Source: Phycisphaerales bacterium (lineage in GTDB: Bacteria > Planctomycetota > Phycisphaerae > Phycisphaerales > SM1A02). From it: a DNA stretch of 64,000 nt. How positions within the stretch are numbered: the stretch's first letter is position 1; each line of letters starts with the position of its first letter. A program made the translations under genes and the position numbers. Below are positions 1-8,629 of the stretch, piece after piece. Location of the stretch: contig JAKVBT010000010.1 in the NCBI GenBank assembly GCA_022446905.1, positions 1 through 64,000 of the forward strand. Reading direction: 5' to 3'. Under the pieces are notes generated by a model, which saw nothing but the letters and a program-made list of their open reading frames with translations, was not told the origin of the DNA and ran no database searches.

Positions 1-2
1 TA

Positions 3-662
3 AAACAGCCGGACACGGTTCCTGTTCATTCCAATCTGCAGGCCTTCCTTGAACGACTTCGCTCGGCAGATGTTGAGGTGCTCGATCTCCAGCCACATCT
101 CCAAGCAGTATCTGATTCTGGTCAGCAGGGGTACCTCAAAACTGATACCCACTGGTCGCCTGTTGGTTTACAGCGTGCGGCTGACCTTATCTCAGGATGG
201 TTGATAGACCAAGGCGTCGCTGCGCCAAACAATGTGGCTCCAGCGATGGTCGAGAAAGAGGTTCAATTGCGTGGCGATCTCGTGCAGATGAGAGATGGTG
301 GTGATGGCCCCTCGACGGAAGTCACCACGGTCATGATCCCTGAATTAGCCTGGGGCCCAGTAAGCCGCGACTCACCGGTTGTGTTGCTTGGGGACAGCCA
401 TGCACTTGTCTATTCAACTGGCGACGACATGCATGCAACGGACGCGGGTTTGGCTGAGCATATTTCTGCGCAGCTTGGTCATGGCGTTGATCGAGTCGCG
501 GTTCGAGGATCAGGTGCGACAGCGACTCGCATTGAACTATTACGTCGGCGGGATCAGTTGAAGGGTAAGAAGGCAGTTGTGTGGGTGTTTGCCGCGCGAG
601 ATTTGACGGAATCGGATGGCTGGCGGCAGGTGCCCGTGATTTCAGCAAAGCCCAAGTCTTAG
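3..662 (+). CDS. AlgX/AlgJ-like SGNH O-acetyltransferase, 5' end cut by window edge
   Basis: The frame is open from the left edge, so the N-terminus lies outside the window. About 219 codons remain. A D-T-H-W motif at about residues 48-51 (counted from the window edge) followed by G-D-S-H near residue 131 matches the Asp-x-His and Ser elements of the AlgX/AlgJ branch of SGNH hydrolases. These proteins O-acetylate exopolysaccharides in the periplasm. A GTG at 78 is an internal codon, since the coding sequence upstream of it fits the family. A CMP-sugar synthetase follows 15 bases downstream on the same strand, consistent with a surface-glycan cluster. The assignment to this fold is fairly firm; acetylation of a particular polymer is inference. 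Confidence 0.7.
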   Translation, partial: KQPDTVPVHSNLQAFLERLRSADVEVLDLQPHLQAVSDSGQQGYLKTDTHWSPVGLQRAADLISGWLIDQGVAAPNNVAPAMVEKEVQLRGDLVQMRDGGDGPSTEVTTVMIPELAWGPVSRDSPVVLLGDSHALVYSTGDDMHATDAGLAEHISAQLGHGVDRVAVRGSGATATRIELLRRRDQLKGKKAVVWVFAARDLTESDGWRQVPVISAKPKS

Positions 663-677
663 AGGTATATCGTTCGT

Positions 678-1361
678 ATGCGTGTGATTGCCATGATTCC
701 AGCTCGCATGGGCAGCCAACGGCTCGCTAAGAAGAACCTGCGCGAACTCGATGGTGTGTCTCTGATTGCTCGTGCCATCCGGCGTTGTCGATCTGCCGGC
801 TGTTTTGATGAGATCTGGGTGAATTCAGAACATCCGGACTTTGGACCCATTGCGGAAGCTGAGGGTGTTTATTTTCATCAGCGGCCCGAACACCTCGGAA
901 GTCACACAGCAACCAGTGAGGACTTCGTGGAGGAGTTCCTCCAGATGCATGAGTGTGAGTGGCTCATTCAAGTGCACAGCATTGCCCCACTTGTAACTGT
1001 CGCTGAGGTTCAGAGTTTCATTGAACGTATTGAGCAAGAAGATTTGGATGTGCTGCTCTCATGTGAACCCATCCAGATTGAGTGTGCAATGAATGGGCAG
1101 CCTGTGAACTTTTCGTTTGATCAGAAGACCAATTCACAGGAACTCAGCCCAATTCAGCGCATTTCATGGAGCCTTTCAGCCTGGCGGAGTGCATCTTTTT
1201 TGAGCGCCCGGAAGGCAGGTCGCTGCGCTACCTATGCTGGACGGGTTGGGTTTCATGAACTTGGGCCAATGGCAGCCCATGTCATCAAAACGCAGCGTGA
1301 TCTGGATATTGCCGAAGCCCTTTTAGGCATTGTGGAGCAGGGTGGTCAGAAGACGATCTGA
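678..1361 (+). CDS. neuA: Acylneuraminate cytidylyltransferase family protein (CMP-sugar synthetase)
   Basis: The N-terminus I-P-A-R-M-G-S-Q-R-L-A-K-K-N-L (about residues 7-21) is the nucleotide-binding signature of CMP-sialic acid/CMP-Kdo synthetases. The C-terminal half keeps the family pattern Q-R-I-S-W-S, then C-A-T-Y-A-G-R-V-G-F, then H-V-I-K-T. At 227 residues it has full family length. Such enzymes activate a 2-keto-3-deoxy sugar acid with CTP to give a CMP-sugar for a glycosyltransferase. An AGAGG sits 12 bases before the ATG. No NeuB-type synthase lies in the window, so the actual sugar cannot be told. The symbol marks the family and is not a claim that neuraminate is the substrate. 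Confidence 0.8.
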   Translation: MRVIAMIPARMGSQRLAKKNLRELDGVSLIARAIRRCRSAGCFDEIWVNSEHPDFGPIAEAEGVYFHQRPEHLGSHTATSEDFVEEFLQMHECEWLIQVHSIAPLVTVAEVQSFIERIEQEDLDVLLSCEPIQIECAMNGQPVNFSFDQKTNSQELSPIQRISWSLSAWRSASFLSARKAGRCATYAGRVGFHELGPMAAHVIKTQRDLDIAEALLGIVEQGGQKTI

Positions 1362-1530
1362 AAGACATCATGAGTGCCTTTAAATAGCCTATTTATTGGA
1401 CCACGCATTGCGGGAAAGACAAAAAAACTGGGTGTGTGGGCGCAGCCGTTTTTCTGCAGTATCCTCCCGGATCCAAAGAATCGGCTCTGGTGCAGCCGAT
1501 GGTCGGAAGAGGTCAGCTAAGGGGTTTTGA

Positions 1531-2142
1531 ATGAGTTTCTACAGTCAATACCAAAGCCGGTTGTGTGAAGTGCTCGCGGGGCTGGAGGTTACAGACCGGC
1601 ACGGTCATGTTGTCGATACAGAGCGTGGCTTTGATGAATTGTCTCGTGTGACCTCCACGATTCAGCAGCACAATCGTTGTGTCTACTTTGCTGGCAATGG
1701 GGCCAGTGCAGCGATGGCTGGACACATGGCCTTGGACTTCGCGAAGAATGGACGGGTCCGTGCCCATTGCTTCAATGATTCTGCCTCAGTAACGGCGCTG
1801 GGAAATGACCTTGGGTTTGATCACGTTTTCGACCAACCAATCCGTTGGCATGGGCGGTCTGGTGACCTGCTGGCTGTAATCTCCAGCAGTGGCAGTTCGC
1901 GAAATGTGCTCAACGCCGTTGAGGTGGCGCGTGATTTGGATATGACTGTGGTGACGCTTACGGGACTCAAGCCAGAGAATCCCTGTCGCCAGTTGGGCGA
2001 TCTCAATCTCTATGTTGATGCCAAGTCTTATGGCATCGTGGAATGCGCCCACCAAGTTCTGCTGCATGCGTGGCTGGATCGATTCCTTGGTCATGCAGAA
2101 TGGGCCATGTCGGAAGCGCAGAACATGCGCATTGCAGACTGA
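1531..2142 (+). CDS. gmhA: SIS-domain phosphosugar isomerase, GmhA-like
   Basis: A single SIS domain of 203 residues. The loop F-A-G-N-G-A-S-A-A-M-A (about residues 52-62) and the phosphate-binding I-S-S-S-G-S-S-R-N-V (about 113-122) are typical of sedoheptulose-7-phosphate isomerase, which makes heptose phosphates for LPS and glycans. The downstream V-E-C-A-H-Q sequence also fits GmhA. AAGGGG lies 7 bases before the ATG. It is followed 8 bases later by a phosphatase gene. No HldE kinase is nearby, so it may instead serve another sugar in this cluster. Confidence 0.75.
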   Translation: MSFYSQYQSRLCEVLAGLEVTDRHGHVVDTERGFDELSRVTSTIQQHNRCVYFAGNGASAAMAGHMALDFAKNGRVRAHCFNDSASVTALGNDLGFDHVFDQPIRWHGRSGDLLAVISSSGSSRNVLNAVEVARDLDMTVVTLTGLKPENPCRQLGDLNLYVDAKSYGIVECAHQVLLHAWLDRFLGHAEWAMSEAQNMRIAD

Positions 2143-2150
2143 GCAGCCCC

Positions 2151-2921
2151 ATGGATCATGCCGGACTGCTCTCAATAGCAGTGGAGGCCGCTCAATCAGC
2201 GGCCTCGGTTTTGTCGGAGCATTGGTCCACAGATGCAGGCATCTGTGGCGGGGTAGGCAAGGACATCAAGACGCAGGCAGACCTCGCTGCTGAGCAGTGT
2301 CTGCTTGAGCACCTCCGTCCAACTGGCCTGTCGATATTGAGTGAAGAACAGGGGGCAGACGACAGTTTCGATCTCGATGCTGGAGGTTGGATCATTGATC
2401 CGCTTGATGGCACGATGAATTTCACCCGTGGCATACCCATTACGGCAGTCTCGGTCGGATTCTGGCAGCATGGCCAGCCTGTGCTGGGTGTGGTGGTGGA
2501 TATTGATCGTCAGCTCACCTTTCAGGGCATTGTGGGTCAGGGGGCAACATGTCAAGGCAAGCCCATTGGTGTCTCTGATGTTCAAGATCCATCAGATGCC
2601 ATTTTGGCAACGGGATTTCCTCGCGCGCGCGCGTACGACCGCACATCGCTGCAGGCATCATTAGAAAGGATTCAATCCTTTAAGAAGGTACGGATGGTTG
2701 GCTCAGCGACTATGTCACTGGCATGGACTGCCTGTGGCATGATGGATCTCTATCACGAGGAAGACATTTTCCTGTGGGATGTTGCTGCTGGTTTGGCGTT
2801 GGTGCGTGCAGCTGGTGGTAGGGCACATTGGACGCCACCATCTACGGACTGGAAGACAACGGTGTATGCCGGAACAGCCGGGCTCGTGCATGATGCCGTC
2901 TCAGTCAATCCAGACTGCTGA
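2151..2921 (+). CDS. Inositol monophosphatase family sugar phosphatase
   Basis: The protein has 256 residues from the ATG at 2151. The metal-binding motif W-I-I-D-P-L-D-G-T-M-N-F starts near residue 80, an acidic S-E-E-Q precedes it near 63-66, and the C-terminal W-D-V-A-A-G near residue 210 completes the Mg-dependent IMPase/FBPase/CysQ active site. The frame stays open upstream to 2043 inside the SIS gene. I chose 2151 because it follows the gmhA stop by 8 bases and gives the normal family start. In this setting it probably dephosphorylates a sugar intermediate, but the substrate cannot be read from the sequence. Confidence 0.8.
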   Translation: MDHAGLLSIAVEAAQSAASVLSEHWSTDAGICGGVGKDIKTQADLAAEQCLLEHLRPTGLSILSEEQGADDSFDLDAGGWIIDPLDGTMNFTRGIPITAVSVGFWQHGQPVLGVVVDIDRQLTFQGIVGQGATCQGKPIGVSDVQDPSDAILATGFPRARAYDRTSLQASLERIQSFKKVRMVGSATMSLAWTACGMMDLYHEEDIFLWDVAAGLALVRAAGGRAHWTPPSTDWKTTVYAGTAGLVHDAVSVNPDC

Positions 2922-2923
2922 TT

Positions 2924-4300
2924 TCAACTTGGAAATGGATCAGGTATTGGCTCCCCGGGGTCTGGTGGCGGGAACGGATCTGGCGAATTGGGATCAGGCT
3001 CAATGTTTGGAATGGGTTCCCCGGGGTCATGCCCAGGTTCAGGTTCAGGGAATGGATCTTCAGTTGAGATTGGCTCATTGGCCAAATCAGGATCGGGGCC
3101 AGTTGCATCATCTGGTGTTGGCTCGTGAAACGGCACCGTTTGTGGCCTCCGAGGAACAAGCCGCTTCATGGCATTGGGCTGGCCAGCCAAGGCATTTTGA
3201 CATTCCGTGCGACCCAGAAAGCGGCACACTTGCTCATTGAAGTGCTCATCTAACTGCATCACAGCCAGTTTGGCCTTGAATAGCGCTTCTTCGTGCCGGG
3301 GCCAGTTTGTGCTTTGTTGAAGTCGCTTGCGTAAATCCGCCACGGTGCGGCCGCCGTCAGCAACTCTTGTTGCTTGCCGAAGCGTCTGCATCAAGCTTCT
3401 GCGTTCTGCTTGCCAATCTGCAATTAACTGGTCGCGCGCCGCCTTGTCCTCTGTATCTGGCGCTTCCCATGCGCGAAGTGCTGCGAGAAGGGCGCTAGTA
3501 ATTCGAGACAAGCCAGCGAGTCGTTCCGCATGGTTTAGTTGATCACGAAGTGAGCGCGCTTGGTCAGCGCTCAACAGATCCACAATCTCCAGCGTGGTGG
3601 CATCAGTGCGGTCACGTACGGCCTGTTGAAGTGAGAGTCGCTGAGTGGCAAGATCCAGCGCGTCATCAAAGCGCAAGTTCATGCACAGTGTTCTGAAGGT
3701 GCTGGGGTAGTTGCGTTCAAATGCAGCCCGCTCAGCCAGAAGTGGGTCGAGTTGTACTTCCCAATTCGCCAACGCAGTCTGGACCCCCTGAGTCTGACTG
3801 ATCACTTCCCCCTCAGCCATATCATTTATGATCTGGTAGAGGTCATTGCGTTCGCCTTTGAGTTGTCCTCGTGGGAGCAAATTGCGGCGGCGGACCAATC
3901 GTTTGAGAGTCTCCCAGTCAGCCTGATCCTCATCTTCAAGAAATGCCTGCATGCCAGTTTCAAAGTCTGCAGCAAGAAGGTCTCTGGCACTGCCAAATTG
4001 TGCGGAGGTCTCAAAGCACTGGCGAAGGTAGCTGTCGCCAGAAGGCTTGTTGGCGGTCAGGGCATCAATTGCGGCGTGCTGGGCTTGTAAGAGTTCCTGC
4101 CATGACTGGTCATAATCATGAAGCAGCAGTTCAATGATCGCCTGTGATTCCCGGTCCTCAATATCAAGGGTCTCGATGATGACGGCTGCGTCACGGACGG
4201 TCCAGGCCGGATGCTCACCAGCACAGACCATTGAACTCACCAGAAGCATCAGCGCCAGTGGTGGTAACAATTGGTGCATCATGCTGACCTTGAACTCCAT
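2924..4300 (-). CDS. Exported helical protein of unknown function with Pro-rich tail (paralogue of 7214-8602)
   Basis: I do not recognise a named domain. The start at 4300 is chosen because GGAG lies 6 bases upstream; an earlier in-frame ATG at 4321 lacks this. A signal peptide (M-M-H-Q-L-L-P-P-L-A-L-M-L-L-V-S-S) precedes a charged, probably helical body. The last 60 residues are an acidic Pro-rich tail built from D-P-G-E-P-I-P-like units. Near the N-terminus, V-R-D-A-A-V-I-I-E-T-L-D-I and H-D-Y-D-Q-S-W match positions in the protein at 7214-8602, and A-V-R-D-R-T-D-A-T matches further on, so the two are paralogues. It interrupts the + strand glycan cluster on the opposite strand. Confidence 0.75.
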   Translation of the reverse strand: MEFKVSMMHQLLPPLALMLLVSSMVCAGEHPAWTVRDAAVIIETLDIEDRESQAIIELLLHDYDQSWQELLQAQHAAIDALTANKPSGDSYLRQCFETSAQFGSARDLLAADFETGMQAFLEDEDQADWETLKRLVRRRNLLPRGQLKGERNDLYQIINDMAEGEVISQTQGVQTALANWEVQLDPLLAERAAFERNYPSTFRTLCMNLRFDDALDLATQRLSLQQAVRDRTDATTLEIVDLLSADQARSLRDQLNHAERLAGLSRITSALLAALRAWEAPDTEDKAARDQLIADWQAERRSLMQTLRQATRVADGGRTVADLRKRLQQSTNWPRHEEALFKAKLAVMQLDEHFNEQVCRFLGRTECQNALAGQPNAMKRLVPRRPQTVPFHEPTPDDATGPDPDLANEPISTEDPFPEPEPGHDPGEPIPNIEPDPNSPDPFPPPDPGEPIPDPFPS

Positions 4301-4527
4301 GTGTTGCTCCGATACGAGCATAGTGCGCCCGTGTTGCGAATTCTTGAGGTCCCTTGTGCGACAGTGCCATCAGCCGTTGCACTTTTCCCAGATGAAGCTG
4401 CCTGCAATGCTGAGAATCGCCATTTTGGAGCCCTGACGCAGCATTTGAGGCTCCAGAAGTCAGGCTCCGCCCGGTATCATGTGCACCGCGTCCGGTTTGG
4501 GCGTCAGGGTACTCCAGGCCAATAGAC

Positions 4528-5358
4528 ATGCAACTCCCAATTTGGACCAATACAGCGACGCTCGATGGCTTCATCGACGGTATTACGACCACAGCAGCCC
4601 CAGGTGATGCGGAGGTCGCACTGATCGGCTCGAAGCCACTCCCTCTTGATGAGATGCCCGCTCTGCGGGGCATCTTTCGCTGCGGGGTCGGCACGGACAA
4701 TATCCCCTTCGAAACCTGCCAAGCGCGTGGGATTGAGGTCTGTCTCCCCTCTGAGGGGACTGTGGACATTATTCATGCGGAGACTGCCAATTTTGCGGTC
4801 CAGCGGGTCCTTGAAATGCTCTATCGCGATCTCGGGGATGTCGAGTCATGGATCAAGGCACCTCGTCCCTTCCTCGGGACACGGCGGGTGCTGGTGGTCG
4901 GCACTGGCAAGATTGGCTCTCAGGTTGCAGCGAAACTCAATGGGCTCGTTGAGGTCGTTACCTACGACGCAGCTACGAACGCGCCCGACGACCTGGCACT
5001 TTTGTTGCCAACGGTGGACTGTGTAACGCTGCACGTACCACTCAATGATCAGACAAGAGGCTGGGTGGATGCTGCATGGTTATCCCAACTCAAAGATGGG
5101 GCAGCATTGGTCAACACCGCCAGAGGGCACGTGGTCGATGAAGCAGCGCTGCTGACCGAAATCGAATCCGGTCGGCTTGTAGCTGCATTTGATGTCTATT
5201 GGCAAGAGCCCTATCACGGTCCGTTGCGCGCATTCCATCCAGACCGCTTTCTGATGAGCCCACATGTCGCCAGCACCTGCAGCACATTCTTAGAGCGACT
5301 GGCTGATGACTTCCGTGCCTTTCTCAATACATTGTCATCTCAGGGCGTGCCAGCATGA
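4528..5358 (+). CDS. D-2-hydroxyacid dehydrogenase family protein (NAD-dependent)
   Basis: The Rossmann motif V-V-G-T-G-K-I-G-S-Q lies near residues 122-131. The catalytic set of the family is present: Arg in N-T-A-R-G-H (about residue 198), Glu in Y-W-Q-E-P (about 229) and His in S-P-H-V-A-S-T (about 246). At 276 residues it is shorter than typical phosphoglycerate dehydrogenases (about 310 or more), mostly through a reduced N-terminal substrate domain. Its stop overlaps the start of the next gene by ATGA, so the two are translationally coupled. It probably oxidises or reduces a sugar-acid or 2-hydroxyacid intermediate of the glycan pathway; the substrate is unknown. Confidence 0.8.
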   Translation: MQLPIWTNTATLDGFIDGITTTAAPGDAEVALIGSKPLPLDEMPALRGIFRCGVGTDNIPFETCQARGIEVCLPSEGTVDIIHAETANFAVQRVLEMLYRDLGDVESWIKAPRPFLGTRRVLVVGTGKIGSQVAAKLNGLVEVVTYDAATNAPDDLALLLPTVDCVTLHVPLNDQTRGWVDAAWLSQLKDGAALVNTARGHVVDEAALLTEIESGRLVAAFDVYWQEPYHGPLRAFHPDRFLMSPHVASTCSTFLERLADDFRAFLNTLSSQGVPA

Positions 5359-6413
5359 CAACTGCTTCACGCAAAGCAGAGTTGGAGGCTCACGCGGACA
5401 CAGGTGCAGGGGCTGATCCGGCACTAGTGCGTTGTGGCATCATCGGATTTGGCAAGATGGGTCGGATACGAGCGCAATCCATTGAGGCAAGCGGCCGAGG
5501 AACTGTTGATCTGATCTACGATCCCCATCTTGGGGGTGAGACGCCATACAAAGCAACCTCAGATCCAGAAGGTGTCATAGGCGACTCAGATGTAGATGCT
5601 GTGTTCATCTGTACTCCGAACTTCGAGAACAAGCCATTGACTATTGCATCGCTCCGTGCGGGCAAGCATGTCTTTTGCGAAAAGCCGCCAGCATTTACGG
5701 CCGCTGATGTTGAAGAGATCATTGAGGCGGAGCAGTCCAGTGGTTGCAAGTTGATGTACGGATTCAACCATCGGCATCATGAAAGCATCAAGACGGCCAA
5801 GGCCGCAGTTGATTCGGGTGAATTTGGTCGTTTGCTATGGATGCGGGGCCGCTATGGCAAGAGCGTAGATGATTCGTTTTTTGCGACATGGCGAGCTGAT
5901 AAGTCCCTTGCTGGCGGCGGCATTCTGCTCGACCAGGGCATTCATATGCTTGACTTGATGCTGTACTTTGCAGGGGATTTTGACGATGTGCAGGCCATGG
6001 TGTCATCGCTGTTTTGGAATCTTGACGGCATTGAAGACAATGTGTTTGCAAACTTTCGAAACTCGCAGACCGGTGTCGTTGCCTCATTGCACTCGACCAT
6101 GACGCAGTGGCGTCACTTGTTCTCGCTGGAAATCTTCTTGTCAGGGGGACACATGGTGCTCAACGGTCTCAAGACATCAAGTAATTCTTATGGGGAAGAA
6201 GCGCTTACTTTGGAGCGAAACGCCATTGCAGGGCCAGCAGTTCATTGGCAGGACACACAGCGTATTGTGTATGACGTGGATACCTCCTGGGATTCTGAGG
6301 CAGAACACTTTCTGAGTTGTGTATCTGAGGATCGGCCGATTACTCAAGGGTGCTCAAACGATGCCTTGCGGGTAATGCGTTTGATTGGCAAAGTCTATGA
6401 TCACAGCCACTGA
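5355..6413 (+). CDS. Gfo/Idh/MocA family oxidoreductase
   Basis: The protein has 352 residues. G-I-I-G-F-G-K-M-G-R-I-R (about residues 28-39) is the N-terminal NAD(P)-binding fold. F-C-E-K-P-P near residue 112 is the conserved E-K-P motif carrying the catalytic Lys. A C-terminal domain of the GFO_IDH_MocA_C type follows, including D-Q-G-I-H-M-L-D-L. Members oxidise or reduce sugar and cyclitol carbonyls. It starts inside the previous gene's stop (ATGA) and its end overlaps the next gene. Together with the preceding dehydrogenase it suggests two redox steps in making an unusual sugar; the substrate is not deducible. Confidence 0.85.
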   Translation: MTTASRKAELEAHADTGAGADPALVRCGIIGFGKMGRIRAQSIEASGRGTVDLIYDPHLGGETPYKATSDPEGVIGDSDVDAVFICTPNFENKPLTIASLRAGKHVFCEKPPAFTAADVEEIIEAEQSSGCKLMYGFNHRHHESIKTAKAAVDSGEFGRLLWMRGRYGKSVDDSFFATWRADKSLAGGGILLDQGIHMLDLMLYFAGDFDDVQAMVSSLFWNLDGIEDNVFANFRNSQTGVVASLHSTMTQWRHLFSLEIFLSGGHMVLNGLKTSSNSYGEEALTLERNAIAGPAVHWQDTQRIVYDVDTSWDSEAEHFLSCVSEDRPITQGCSNDALRVMRLIGKVYDHSH

Positions 6414-7233
6414 ACGGATTCAGTTTCTTGTCCGGCGGATCTATCATCGTGCTCGTCGCGATGTTGCTTCAGCCATGCACCCATTTGGTGCGAAGGCCGA
6501 TATTGAATTCTGGAATCAACTTCGAGATCGGCACAAGGGCAGGGCAGGCTTTGTCATTGGATGTGGCCCGAGCCTCTGTGCTTCCGATCTGGATATGCTC
6601 CGAGACGAAGTGACGCTGGCCTCCAACCGCATCAATCTTGCGTTTGATCAAACTGATTGGCGGCCAGATTACTTTGCCATTAGTGACTGGGTGCTCTTTC
6701 CCAAAATCAAGCGACATCTGGCCAGCCAGTACGACCTCATCCTTGGGGGGCCTGATATGCCGCGTCGCTTGCATGGCACACGCATGGTTCGTTGGCACTG
6801 GCTGGGCCAGCCGGTGGGGCAGCCAAATGGTGATGGCAACGTTTGTTTTTCGGGCAATGCCAGTGAAGGGATCTGGTCAGGTGGCACCATTAGTTTTGAT
6901 TTGATGCAGATTGCTGCGCACCTCGGTTGCAATCCGATTGTTCTTATTGGCTGTGACCATCAGTACGAAGGGGAAGATGGCATTGACCCACGTAGTCTCA
7001 TGGAAGCGCCGGATGTGCAGAACCACTTTGATGACAATTATCGCGTGCCGGGTGAGCGTGTGCGTCCAGCTTGTTTGAATCTCATGACTCGCGCCTTTCG
7101 CCATGCGCAGGCTTGGTCGGAGGCCAATGGAGTTCAAATTTTGAATGCGACCCGGGGCGGGTACTTAGACATTTTCCCGAGAGTCTCACTCGAAGACATA
7201 CTCAGTCTGCAGACTACTGATTCTGCGATGTGA
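6397..7233 (+). CDS. MptE-like/DUF115 family protein, possible glycosyltransferase
   Basis: The signature G-F-V-I-G-C-G-P-S-L lies near residues 50-60, followed by A-S-N-R-I-N and P-D-Y-F-A-I-S-D. This is the nucleotide-binding arrangement of PF01973 (MptE-like, DUF115) and is reminiscent of GT42 sialyltransferases. Such proteins often sit beside CMP-sugar synthetases, as here. I prefer the ATG at 6397, which overlaps the previous gene by 17 bases, over a TTG at 6385. The 3' end overlaps the convergent gene by 20 bases. Transfer of the cluster's CMP-sugar is plausible but unproven. Confidence 0.65.
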   Translation: MITATERIQFLVRRIYHRARRDVASAMHPFGAKADIEFWNQLRDRHKGRAGFVIGCGPSLCASDLDMLRDEVTLASNRINLAFDQTDWRPDYFAISDWVLFPKIKRHLASQYDLILGGPDMPRRLHGTRMVRWHWLGQPVGQPNGDGNVCFSGNASEGIWSGGTISFDLMQIAAHLGCNPIVLIGCDHQYEGEDGIDPRSLMEAPDVQNHFDDNYRVPGERVRPACLNLMTRAFRHAQAWSEANGVQILNATRGGYLDIFPRVSLEDILSLQTTDSAM

Positions 7234-8602
7234 TTTGAGGCAATTGGCGATTGCCGCGTGCTTCCTTGGCCCGAGTTCGACCCACAATTTTCTTCAGCGT
7301 AGCCCAGTCCATCAAGATTCGCTGCGCCTGTTCTTCCTGGAGTTGCCGCTGAATCTTGTCTGCTGCATGAGCTTTGGGTGCTGAGTTGCGGTCTGATCGC
7401 GTGCGGTTAACGATGACCTCGACACCTTGGTAGTTTCGGTAGGCATCAATCCGATCACTTAGTTGAGCCTTACGCCATGCTTGGTGTGATGCTAAGAGTG
7501 ACTCTAGGTCAGCGATTTCAGCAGCAGTTGCTTTTTCTGTGATCAGTTTCTTGACAGCATGCTCGAGTACTGTCTCCCGAAGCAAAGCTTTATACACCAT
7601 GGTTTGATAGTGGTGGCGGATTCGACTGGCAGCCACCTGATCTAATGCTTGAGCAATGGACTCTACTGCAGCATAGGTCGTATCTCTAACGGCGCGTTGC
7701 CCTTGTAGCCGGGCTTGTAGGGCGTTGACGATCTTGCGTGTTGTTTCTGGATCGCCTTCATCGGTCATCTCTTGCAGCAACTCGTTTCCAGCAGCAAAGT
7801 CACGGGTTTTCAGTCGCTGATCAATATCAACTTTCCAGCGATCAATGACAGGCTGGGCCGCCTTACTTTGAGCCTGGTCAAGAGATGGTGACAGTTGATT
7901 GATGAAGTCTTCAAGGTGAAGTCCTTCGCCTGCGAGTGTGTCGCCTGCAAGTGCTCGGCGCCGTGCGAGATCGGATTGCACATCTGGCCATCGCTGTAGT
8001 TCTTCTTTCGTCAGAATGACTTCAAGGCAGTCCTGAATGTGCTCTGCCAGGGCAGCTCTGTCCATACGCATTTGCGTGTGTGTTGCCGTGTTGGTGGCGG
8101 GGTCCATGCGCTCCGTCGTTGCCAGTACATAGGAAGCGCGATCCAGCGTTTGTTGGGCAGCTTGCCTTTTCTCGCGAGCGGCTTCAAGATCAGATACAGA
8201 ACTATTGGATGATCGGGTGACTTTGTAATTCTGTCGAGTCTCCTGACTTTGCTTCCGAGCCTCGTCCAAAGCTGCCCGTGCTGCGCGATACTCAGGCGTG
8301 CTGATCTCAAGTGCCAGTTGCTGTCCCTCAATAAAGCGGTAGTGAGCCCTTGTCCAATCGCGGTCGTAATCTTCCAGCAAAGTGATGATGACGCGTTGCC
8401 GGTCGCGATCGGTGATGTCGAGGCCTTCGATAATGCGGGCGGCGTCTTGTACGAAAAAATCACGCTGATGTGGACTGCGTGCAATCGCCTCTGGCAGGCA
8501 AAGTAAAGCGGTATTTATGGCAATCATGATGGCCAGCGAAATTCGATAACGCAGCGTCCAAACACAAAGTGAGTGCATGATTTGTCTGCTTACCCGGGGC
8601 AT
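7214..8602 (-). CDS. Exported helical protein of unknown function (paralogue of 2924-4300)
   Basis: A hydrophobic signal segment (I-S-L-A-I-M-I-A-I-N-T-A-L-L-C-L) is followed by a highly charged protein that should be mostly helical and partly coiled coil. V-Q-D-A-A-R-I-I-E-G-L-D-I, L-L-E-D-Y-D-R-D-W and, later, A-V-R-D-T-T-Y-A-A-V match the protein at 2924-4300, but the Pro-rich tail is absent. The start is uncertain: ATG at 8602, ATG at 8578 directly before the signal peptide, or GTG at 8623. None has a strong Shine-Dalgarno sequence. No known domain is recognised. It lies 27 bases after the ASPIC/UnbV gene on the same strand. Confidence 0.7.
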   Translation of the reverse strand: MPRVSRQIMHSLCVWTLRYRISLAIMIAINTALLCLPEAIARSPHQRDFFVQDAARIIEGLDITDRDRQRVIITLLEDYDRDWTRAHYRFIEGQQLALEISTPEYRAARAALDEARKQSQETRQNYKVTRSSNSSVSDLEAAREKRQAAQQTLDRASYVLATTERMDPATNTATHTQMRMDRAALAEHIQDCLEVILTKEELQRWPDVQSDLARRRALAGDTLAGEGLHLEDFINQLSPSLDQAQSKAAQPVIDRWKVDIDQRLKTRDFAAGNELLQEMTDEGDPETTRKIVNALQARLQGQRAVRDTTYAAVESIAQALDQVAASRIRHHYQTMVYKALLRETVLEHAVKKLITEKATAAEIADLESLLASHQAWRKAQLSDRIDAYRNYQGVEVIVNRTRSDRNSAPKAHAADKIQRQLQEEQAQRILMDWATLKKIVGRTRAKEARGNRQLPQITSQNQ

Positions 8603-8629
8603 CACGTCATGGTATCGCGACACTCTCAG

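Noticed and set aside
1081-1260. Suspected frameshift in the middle of the CMP-sugar synthetase
   Set aside because: Family motifs continue in one frame through Q-R-I-S-W-S and C-A-T-Y-A-G, and the length is normal.
2043-2150. Longer N-terminus for the IMPase-like protein
   Set aside because: It lies within the SIS gene and adds non-family residues; the ATG at 2151 fits the family start.
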